Assembly (NCBI GenBank): GCA_012845835.1
Contig: JABAKD010000024.1
Location: 5,906,078-5,970,077 of the forward strand
Direction of reading: 5' to 3'
Source: Undaria pinnatifida
Taxonomy: Eukaryota; Sar; Phaeophyceae; Laminariales; Alariaceae
Length of the DNA stretch: 64,000 bases
Shown here: one piece after another, positions 46,501-57,510 of the stretch
Layout: each line of letters begins with the position of its first letter
Position numbering within the stretch: position 1 is the stretch's first letter
Made by a program: the position numbers and the translations under genes
The notes under the pieces: generated by a model
Seen by the model: the letters and a program-made list of their open reading frames with translations, nothing else
Database searches by the model: none
What the model was told of the DNA's origin: nothing

Positions 46501-49500
46501 GTGTGAGGGTGACCCGGCCCGACCCGTGATATTGAAAACCTCGTGACGCGACCCGAGTCGACCCGTGAAAATTACAACACCTCCTGACCCGACCCGACTC
46601 GACCCGCGGGTTTTGGAAATGCCTCCTAACCCGACCCGCGGGTTTTTGAAATGCCTCCTAACCCGACCCGCGGGTTTTTGAAATACCTCATAAACCGACC
46701 GGCGGGTTTTTGAAATACCTCATAACCCGACCCGCGGGCCGGGTTATGACCCGGGAAAATACCTGGTTTTTATGGTTTCCGTGCGCAGAGTGATTACATT
46801 ATGAAATGCGGTATGGTCTTTGTACCACGCTGTTGACCCTGGTATACACTAGCTGGCATACTAGCTAGCCACTAAAAGAGAAACGCCAACCTAAATCCTT
46901 CGTGAGGACGTGTACACCCCGTCACATACGCGATCGGAGTAATGCGCACAGCTTGCAACTATGTATGAGTTTTGACGAAATCCTTGATCTGACGGTCGTA
47001 CGAGTGTGTTTCTAATGCGTAGTGTTTCTGTCCGTGCCCTTATGTTTTTGTAGGTGAAGTTGAAGCTGGAGTACAACGGCGGCATCAGGGTCGTCGTCGT
47101 CACCGGCTCCTACTCGATCCAGAAACTTCGCCAGGTTTGTCCCCCCGTCGGTTTTGCCTGCGCTTTCGTCGGTCGTTTTCTTAGGCACCGGCTCTCAGTT
47201 CGGTGTTTCTTAGGCACTGCTTAGGGGGGGGGGTTATCCCTTCCCATCGGAGATGGCAGGATAAGCAATTGTGAAGGCGGCGGGGGGGGGGACACTATTA
47301 TTGGATTTTTTTTTTTCGAGGAGAAAAGTTGAGCGAATTCTATGGGTAGTGCGTATTTTCAAGGCACAGCATCATCGCCGGCCAAAGCACAGGAGCATCA
47401 ACCTATTAATAGAGCCTCGGCAAGCTGCAGCACCCAAGCACAGGTCACTCCATATCGTTCGGCTTGGGTTTCCAAAAAGCGTTGCCTCGCCCCCGGGGGG
47501 CCAGTCTGCAACTGCTGAAGATACTGTAGCTCTCGCTCGGCACTCGCACCGGTTGGTATTTGTGACTGCCGTCAACTGTTTCTGCGTTGGTGGGGGGGTA
47601 GGAAAATCCAAACCCAACCCAACCCAACCCAACCCTTCCCAACTCTAACCTACCCAACCCAACAATATTTTTGCTGTGATTGAGCTTTGCCGTGCGCGCC
47701 TCAAAATGGTGAAAAGTGGTCTATGAGAGATCGGCTCGTCGTGTGAAACGCGGGACATGGAGAATGAGCCCCATACATTTTAGTGTCGTGGGAAATTATC
47801 CGAGTGCTGCCCCCCCCACGTCAAAACACAACAACACGAAACGACCCCACTCGAGAAAATGTTTGTACCCGTTCCTATATAAGACGAAACGAAGAGTTGC
47901 TTGACATAGAGCGCTTTTGCGACGCCTTTTTTTTATTTCTGGCAGCGCTTGCGTGAAGACTACAACTTCGACGTGTTCTTGGAGTACCAGGACATGGACG
48001 GGGATAGGGTGAGTGAGGGCGGGTGGGGGCGAGGGGGAGGGAGGGGCCGGCGGGGGGGCTCGGACTGAGGGAGGGCGGGGGCGGGGGGTAGAAAGAAGAG
48101 CGGGAGGCTAAAGAGGGCGAGAAAGAAGGGGTTGTGTCGTCCATCTTCCTGGTGCTTGTTGTTTCTGTTGTTTAGTTTGTTGTTTGGGGTGTTTTGGTCG
48201 CGGTTGCCTCTCCTGTTGTTGCTGGTGATGGTGCTGTTGTCGGTGACGTTGCTGCTGCAGTTGGGGGTTGCATGTATTTTGTTGTTGTTTCGTTGTTGTT
48301 TGCTTCTGCTTCCATCGTTGTTGCTGGTGGCTGTCGCTGTCGCTGATGATCGTACTGCCGTTGCTGTTGTCGTTTGTGTTGCTGCACGTTTAAGAGTAGT
48401 TTGTGGGGCTGATGCTGTGTGAATTGGTGTATACAGTTGTTGGCGTTCGTTAATCGCCCAATGGTATTACACCCTGGTTTTGGGGGACGATTGCCATGGG
48501 TTCGTGCGAGACGAGTCTGGCTTTGCACAAGCTAGATCCATGTTTTCAATACTTTTAGACCTTTCACGTAAAAAACAACGGGTCGGAAGGGGTCAAAACT
48601 TGATTATTCCCCATCCCACTCCACCCCATCCCACCCACACTCCAGGTTATACTTAATAGCCAGAACGACCTCAACGAGCTCCTGGCGAATGAAACAGGGC
48701 CGGTTCACGTAGCCGTAACGGTAGCCCGAGAGCAGCCGCCCCCCGTCCCCCCACCCCCGCTACCGCCTCCATCTTCTTCTCCCGTACCTTCCATGGTGTC
48801 GCCAATGGAGATGACGCTCTCAGTGCGAGGAGCGAGGACGGGGGCTGCCGCGGGGTATGAGCTGCGCGGGGGACAGTATGGGGTGGGTAGGGGGATGGCG
48901 AGGGGAGGGGGGAGCTACGGAGAACAAAGAGGGGGCGGCCGAGGGGAGGTGAGAATTTTTGGTGGAGGTGGTGGTGGTGGGCGCGGAGTGGGGGGGTGGG
49001 GTGAGGGGGACGTACTAATTTGTTGCTTGCCTTGGTCATTTGACCATTGACCACGCATCTCTTTCGAGACGGAGCGCCGGGGCGCGGAGGGAGGGGGGCA
49101 TAGCGATGCTGATGTTGTTGGTGAAATTTGAGGCAGTCGGTCTTGAGCTACGTAGGGTTTTGTGTCTGTCTCTACGGGGTTCTGACGCTGTTGCTGGAGC
49201 ATGGAGCGGTTGGTCTTGAACTTGCGTCAACTTCTCTCTCAATCTCCCTCAATCCCTGTACTTATCCCCCCCACCCCCGACACACACGCCATTGCAGCCT
49301 CGCTCGCCTTGCTTTCTTTTCACGGCCATCCGCCCACCCACCCAGGTAGGCACTCGATAGTATATGTCCAACAACCCTATCCCGTCTTCCCTAAACGCCC
49401 CCCCTCCCCCCCCAGCGTCTCGCCTCACCTAGAATACAAGGCGACGACTCTTGTGGGGCGCAAGCTCTTCAGGAGCTGGTTAGGAGCGGCAGCCAGTCTG

Positions 49501-52500
49501 ATCGCAATAGCCCAATGGCAGATCACAGTGCCAGCCAAGACAGATGGGGACGGGGTAGATTGGAAACCCGTGGAGGCAGGGGTGGTGGTGGCGGAGGCGG
49601 GGAGGGGGGGACGCGATCGCGGGGATCTGCTAACTCGAATCCTTGGCGAAAAGGAAGCGAGGGAGACCCTGTTCGGTGGGTTGTGTTGTGTTGTTTTGGG
49701 CCAGGGAGGGGTTGGGGGTTGGCGGGAGGGCGGGAGGGCGGAGAGGGAGGGAAGTTCTCGATTACCCGGCTACGGTTATCTTGTTGCGAAAGTTTTTGTT
49801 TTTGTACCCACATGGCCAAAGAAAGGTCGGGGAAACACCGGAAGAATACTATCCAGATGAGAAGAGATGGGTAGTTGTTTAGTTATGTAGTTGTGTGTTT
49901 AGCGCGGGTACACACGAGCCGACGAGCTAGCAAAGTGCTGACCCAGCTGCGCCATGAAAACCAGGATGAAAGCCGAATCAGGGAGAGGGGGGGAAAGGGG
50001 CGGGGGCGGGGGGGGGGCGGGCATGGAGTTCCTCTTGTGAGAAGCGCCTGAAATGAACAACCTCAACTTTAGGTGCATCCCTTTCCCGTATACTAGCACG
50101 CGTCCCGACTTGACTCCTCACCCTCTCCCTCATGTGGCCCACCACCACCACCGCCGCCGCCGCCGCCGCTGTAGCCCCTTCTCTATTTTTGTTTTGTTAT
50201 GAAGATGACTTTGCGGAGGCGTATTAGGCGAAGGAGCTTCGGCACAGAAGACGTGGCGCTTAACTTAGAGACACGGGACCACCCCCCCCCGTTCCCCTCC
50301 CTTAGCGCCCCTCATCTTCATGTCGTGCGCCACTGCCACCACCAACTACCGTGTTCCCTTACTCTTGTGTTTGTTTTCGTTGGCAAGGTGGGTTTACGGA
50401 GACGTAATCGGCGAGGGGGCTTTGGGGACGGTACACATGGGGCTTAGCTTAGACACGGGGGGGGCGGGGAGTTCCCCCTCCTAAACACGCCTCATCCTAA
50501 TGCGGTGCAACACCAGCACTAACAACGACCACGTTGTTTCCTCGTGGTTATTTGGTTGGCCAAAGTGGCTTTACGGGCACGTACTAGTGGAGGGAGTTTT
50601 CGGCACTGTACACATGGGGCTTGACCTAGGCACGGGGGATCCCCCCCCCCCCCCCCCCCTTGTCCCCTCCCTCCCCCTCACTTGCATGGCATGCGCAACC
50701 ACCATCGTTCTTATTTCTGTTTTTTTGTTTCGTCAAGGTGGCTGTGCGGGGATGTGATAGGCGAGGGAGCTTTCGGTATGGTGCACATGGGGCTTAACTT
50801 AGACACGGGGGAGCTGATGGCGGTGAAGAGTGTGTCTCTCGACGAGGGGGACATGAGCTCGGCGGACGCTAAGGCTTTTGAGAATGAGATAGCCATTCTT
50901 AGGGATCACAAGTGAGTGGGGGATCTTAGGGTAGGGTAGGGTAGGGTAGGGGTAGGGGTAGGGTAGGGTAGGGTAGTGTAAGGTAGGGTAGGGTAAGGTA
51001 GGGTAGGGTAGGGTAGGGAAGGGGGGGTAAGGTAGGGTAAGGTAGGGTGGGGTAGGATAGGGTAGGGTAGCGTAGGGTAGGGTAGGAAAGGAGGGGTAAG
51101 GTAGCGTAAGGTAGGGTGGGGTAGGATAGGGTAGGGTAGGGTAGGGTAGAGTAGAGTAGGGTGGGATAACCATAGCGTAGACACGGGAGAGATCACGATT
51201 GCGGTGAAGAGCGTGTCTCTAGATGGACGGGATATGAGCTCGGCGGACGCTTAAGGCTTATTAGAGCTAGATCGCCGTTCTCAGCGACCGCACGTGAGTG
51301 GGATGTGGTGGAATAGATAGCGTAGGGTAGGTTAAGGGTTCCGCTTTTTTGGCCAGCACGACTCTGACCGACGGGACTCCTGTACTGAGAAATTGCCCAA
51401 CGTCACTGGAGTTCCAATTCCATTCGAATGGATACGGGGGATAGGATTATCATATTGTCGGGTAGGGTAGAAGGATAGGAAATCTTAGGGTCGGGTGGGG
51501 TAGGTTCGAGTTGGAGTTGGCAGAGTTGTGCTGCTTTTCGTTCCTGTCGGTAACGAGCGGGTGAGCTTCAGGGGTGAAAAGGACATCGACCCACGTTGAC
51601 CCTTCCCTCCCCCTTTCCACCTCCCCCCCCCCTCTCCCCCCAGTCTCCCCAACCCACGTTGACCCGCCCCCCGCAGTATAACTCATTGGTGCTGTCGTCC
51701 ATATGCAAGAAAGTAGGCACAAGGTGCCGAAGTCTGTCTTACGAGCGGTTCTTGGAAGGATGCAGTTCGGCCTTCATGCGAACACCTCACGGCGCTTCGG
51801 GCATGGTGCAAGCGATATCTGCCTGGTTGGTGAAAACCCGATGTGCTCCGTCCCGGCATGGTAGGGATGCGAGGGTGTATGGTCATACGACTACGGCCAT
51901 GCACAAACTGAGTACTCCCCCCCCTCCCCTTCCCCCTCCCCCCTCCCTCCGCCCTCTCGCCCACCAAAAAAAACGGTAACGCCACCCTCCTTTCCTATTT
52001 TCATCCTCCCTCTTTCTCATTCCCACCTCACCCCCCTCCCCCCTCCTTCCCTCCCTCCCTCCCTCCCGCCCCCCCCCCCAAACCCTTCCTTAAATATCCT
52101 TACCCCTAAGGCATGAGAATATCGTGAGGTACTACGGCAGCGGCCTCAACGGGCATAAAATGTCAATTTTCTTGGAGTACATGCCAGGGGGTAGCGTGAG
52201 GAGTTTGCTCGACCGCTTCGGGGCTTTCGAGGAGAAGATGACCAGGCTTTACGGAGCGCAACTGATGAGGGGGGTAGACTTCTTACACAGCAACGGGGTG
52301 GCGCACCGCGACATTAAGGTTTGCTGGTGATATGGAGCGGCTTTTTTTGTTGGAGGGTAAGAGGTTGGAGAGGGACGGGGGAGGTTAAGGGTTAACCCAT
52401 TTAGAGCCCCAACACCCCTCCCTATTCTGAATCCAAGTAATTTGTCCCCGAAAACGGGGTTCCAGCTGCGAAGGCATTATTGGCAGTTGTGAAGGCGTTA

Positions 52501-55500
52501 TGGGGGGGGGGGGGGGTAACGGGTCGTGGGGGAGTACTGTACAGAACCGTTGTGACGTACCGCGAAATCAGCGTTTGCTGGCTGTTGTGGTGGGAATGAT
52601 TGCGGTGACGGGATATGGGGTGGGGGGGGGGGGAGGGGGGGGGGGGTACACATGCGTAGCCGTAGTTGTGTGGTCATAGACCCTGGCTTCCCTACTATGC
52701 CGGGACGGAGCACGTTGAGGTTTCACCCCACCCGGCAGAAATCGCGTGCACCAAGCGCGAAGCGCCGTGAGGTGTTTGGCGAGTCGCATGAAGGACGGCC
52801 TGCATACTATTATGAAACAGTTGAGAGGCGGACTTTCCGCACCTTGCGTGTACTTTCTTGCAATTGGGACACAGCTTTTGAGGGGTGGACAGGGGTGGCT
52901 TCAAGCGGCGCACCGCGAAATCAGCGATTGCTGGCTGCTGCGGGAGGGATTTTGTTTGCGGGGGCGGGGTAAGGGGTGTAAGAGGGTGTACTTCCAGCAC
53001 AGCAAAGGAGGCGGCGCATCGTGACACCAAGGTTTTGGGAGGGAGTTGGTACGGGTTCTCGTGGCGTTTTTCTTGTAGGGGTAGGGGAGATGATAGGACT
53101 TTCGGTTTTTGGTGTTGGTGGGTCTATATTGTCGACTTTTGCTGTTAATTCGGTTTGTGAGGCTTTGTCGTTGTTATCGTCTTTGTTGCTGTTGATTCCT
53201 TTTTGGTTAGTTGGTCTTGTAGTTGTTCTTGTCGCTGCTCCTTTTCTAATTTTTTGTCGCTTTCTTGTTTTCGTTCTTGCTCTTTGAGTTGCTGTTGTTT
53301 TGTGGGCATTCCTGAAGCCCCCACCCCCCCCCCTCTATTTATGTCCTCCGATGTCTTGACGGTGAATCTCAGGCGGCGAACTGCCTTGTGGACCAGCGCG
53401 GGGCCATCAAGATTGCCGATTTTGGCATGTCCAAGCGCATAGTGGTAAGAAGAGGAAGGAAACAACTGCCGTATCACTTCGTTTCAATTTTTTTTCTTCA
53501 TTTTTATGTCTGGCTCGAGACGTAAATGCCCCTGCCTGCAGCGACCGCGGAGTCTTCGCTTTACCTCCTCCATTTCTACCGCTCCCTGCCCCCCCACCCC
53601 GCCCACCCGTCCCCCCCCTTCCGCCCTATGCCCTTCCCAATGCCTTATCCAAATACGGCTATATTTGCCCTCCCTTCGTTTTTGTCGTCCCCCAACCCCT
53701 CATCCAACTACGGTTATTTTCCCTTGTTACGGTTTTCCACTGTCTCCATTTGGCGTTGTCGGGGGGGCTGATGGGTGGGGTGGGGTATTGCCGTCTCCAG
53801 GGACTAGCGGGTTCGGGTAACGCCGGAGTGCAGAGCGTGAAAGGGACGCCATTCTGGATGGCTCCGGAGGTTTTACAGGTGAGATTAACGCTTTTACAAC
53901 TGGAAACCCATTTTTGGGGACAAAATTACTTGGATTTAGTATAGGGAGGGATTCGGGGCCCTCAGGGGGTTAATGTCTTGACCCTTTGTCCTTTCGTTTC
54001 CTTTTCAATCATTTCCACCTTTCCTTTTCTTTTTCAATAATTCCCTAGCCTTTTCCACGCCTTTCACATGTCCGACAGATCATCGATGCCCACCTGACGA
54101 TGTAGATCTTTTTCAGGAAGATCTGTAATAATCTAATACGGAGATTCATTGTTGACAGGGATGAATGCCTTGTCATGTTGCAAAAATTTCACCGGAAATT
54201 GCTCGAAATTTCGCAATATCTCGGCCAGAACATCATACCTGGTATATATTACCAAGATGAGTTTCGACGAAATCTTCGATCTCACAGCTGGAGTGTATTT
54301 TCATTTTTTATAATATTACCGGTCGCCCCGATGGCGTATCAGGTTATCCTCGAGCCTGGTACAGGTCAGTTTCGTGAGTTCGAGCCCCGCCGAGTGCATA
54401 CTCGTAAAGATTCGTTGGGACTTTTTCTTGTGGACAAATTGACTTGCGGAAAGCGCGAGAGCGTGAGTTAGCAACACTCGATGAACAATCGATGAGCAGT
54501 GGGATTGCTGAACCCTATGCGCGATAAAATTGAAGGCAAGAACTGGGGAGGAGAAGGGATGACACCTGTGACCACGGCTTGTCCAGAAGCTGGAAAGTGA
54601 AAGTGTGCAAATATATATATATATATATATATATTGCGCCGTGACCGTAAGGCCTATGCGAACGATCCAAGCTATTATTTACCGTTATCGACGAAGAATT
54701 GACAGAGTTATGACCCCATAGGCATTAAATCACCCCTGTTAACAGTGGATCTCCGTAATAGCTCATGTTGCCGGGTGGGTCCGGCATGATCTGTATGATC
54801 TCGCGCTCAGGAAGATCTGTAATAGTTTAGCTCATGTTGCCGGGTGGGAATGGTATGATCTGCATGATTTTGCACATGCTTCCGGGGTTGGATCTGTACT
54901 CTATACAGGTCCTGCACAGCATCTCATAACGGCAGCTGTAGGATCTACTGTAGATGATCTATATGATCTGTATACAGGTCCTGCACAGCATCTCATAACG
55001 GCAGCTGTAGGATCTACTGTAGATGATCTATATGATCTGTATGATCTAGATCGTGGTGTATCGAAGCTGTTTCACATGTCAGACAGATCAGATCCCTATT
55101 TTTTGTCTTCCAGGGCAGATATTTGCCTTCCTGGACAGACGGATCCCTGGTCTATAAGATCGGCATGACTTATAGATTATGTTGCCGTATGATCTGTATG
55201 ACCTGTGTGATCTGTATAGCCTAGCACGTGTTTCCTGGGTTGTGTCTGTACTACACAGCTCCTTTACAAAATATATTATGACGACAGATGTAGGATCTAG
55301 ATGAGCTATGTCGTGGTCTGTCTTTGGCGTGAAACATTTCCGTTTCGTTCGTTTCCATATCTTCAATCTTTCCCTTCCTTCCGTGTTCTATAATATCTGC
55401 TTTTTCCGCGTCGCGTTCTGTTTTATTGCTATAACCTAAAGCTCCAAAAACTCTTAAGACGCGTGATAAGTACCATCCTTACATTGCTGTGTCCGTTATA

Positions 55501-57474
55501 TGTGCATACGCTCGAATCCTCGTGTCATGTTGGTATACCCTACATATACCCGCATCCGAAATACGTTCAAGATTGATAACACCCGAGATGAGGGGGCGAG
55601 TCACGTCTTGGGTACTGTCCATATCCTTTCTCGTTTATCGACATCCCTTCAAATGTTTACTTTTTTGGGCGCGTTCGTTGCAATATATCCCTATATCCAA
55701 AACCTACTAATTACCCACAACCTCCGCAGGCTTCCCATGACAGGTATCCTCATACCCGTTGTAGCCGCATACGATTATCTTCCTTTTTACCTTAATGGTG
55801 TACTTACTGGTGTATCTATCCCCATATCCAAAACCTGCTTGAGGTCCACAACCTCCGCGGCGGGTGGATGAAGGCGGATGTGTGGTCACTGGGGGCGACG
55901 ATCTTGGAAATGGCAACGGGCAGTCCACCGTGGGAAGGGATAGGACCGCTCGCTGCAATGTTCAAGATCAGCTGCACTAGGTAAAGCCCGGTCCAGAGAG
56001 TTTTAAGTTTTGATGCCAAGTTCACGAATTTTATGTTTATGCAAAGTTTCAAATCTACCGTCTCGGGCTGATGGCGCTTAAGGGCCAGGCTGATGGCACT
56101 GAAAGGGCCAGTAGCTAGATAAGATAACTGGAATCTCGTGAGGTTTCAGATTGTTCTCTCCATCTCTCCATCCGCCCTCCAGCCTCACTCTCTCTTCCTC
56201 CTGCTCGTACTAAATAGTCTTTTACTTCGTTCTTCCCCACCCCTCCCTCCCTCCCTCCCTCCCTCCCTCCCTCCCTCCCTCCCTCCCTCCCTCCCTCCCT
56301 CCCTCCCTCCCTCCCTCCCTCCCTCCCTCCCTCCCTCCCTCCCTCCCTCCCTCCCTCCCTCCCTCCCTCCCTCCCTCCCTCCCTCCCTCCCTCCCTCCCT
56401 CCCTCCCTCCCTCCCTCCCTCCCTCCCTCCCTCCCTCCCTCCCTCCCTCCCTCCCTCCCTCCCTCCCTCCCTCCCTCCCTCCCTCCCTCCCTCCCTCCCT
56501 CCCTCCCTCCCTCCCTCCCTCCCTCCCTCCCTCCCTCCCTCCCTCCCTCCCTCCCTCCTTCCCTCCCTCCCTCCCTCCCTCTTCGGGTGCTCCTGTAATT
56601 GGTCGGCGTTCGGGTTCGGCGGCCGCTGATTGGCCGACTTTTGGATTTGACGGCGACTGATTGGCAGGGATGTGCCGACCGTTCCAGACGACGTTAGTGA
56701 GGTCGCGCAGGACCTCATGCGGCAGTGCTTCTGCAGAGGTGAGGGGTGATAGGGATAAAATGCCGAGAAGAGGGGCGGGAAGGGGGGGGTTGCTACTTTT
56801 GGGGTAAGGACTGTAGGATGAAGCGAAGAAGGGGGCGGGGGGGGGGCGGGGCAAGGTGTCTCGAGGGTAATTGCGGAAAGCATGGTATTTACATCGTAGT
56901 ATTTGTTTTTGTTCTCCGTGTCCAGTTACAATCATGAACACTTGGAGCTGGTCGTACTTAATTTTGCACAAGCCTAGTGTTTATAGTGGCCTTGTGTTGT
57001 CCTTGCCTTTCATTTGACCTATTTCCAAAAAAAATTATCAAAATTCGAAAAGTGACCACTGTATGCCTGATTCTTTACTACACACATTAGATGACAGAAA
57101 ACAAGATAATAAACCTACGTAGGGCGCCCGCAAAACAAGCATATCCTTGGACAGCAGGCGTGCACCAGTGCTATCAACAAGAAAAACGACGCAAGATACA
57201 GCGAACAGAAGACGCTCCAGACTTACTCCCCTGGCTCTGCACCCCTCATCTCCTGCTCTATACTTCCACCCCTAACACGACGACACCCCACGGTTCAGTC
57301 CCCTTCCTTTTTGCTTTTCTCCCCCTCGCCGTAACGCTTATCCCCTGCCTGCAAACCCCGACCCACCGACCACCACTACCGGCGACAGCCACTACCAATA
57401 CCACCACCCCACCCACTAACACCTACTATCACTTTCACCAACGCCAACAATACCACCAATACATCCATCCCCCG

Positions 57475-57510
<36 letters not shown>

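Larger units (their letters stand above)
43502..47053 (+). other. Kinase gene intron 1, repeat-filled
   Basis: Contains three 200-240-bp tandem units at 44165-44800 (ctgctgtctgcctgctaccg, caagcaagcaat), an 89-bp element at 45123-45211, a possible element with 12-bp inverted ends (cgtttgctggag 45252, ctccagcaaacg 45539), CCCGAC satellite at 46445-46765 and a conserved box at 46955-47015. Confidence 0.6.

Noticed and set aside
56185-56971. Long GGRE and LPPS frames over the CCCT repeat
   Set aside because: Pure microsatellite translation within an intron.
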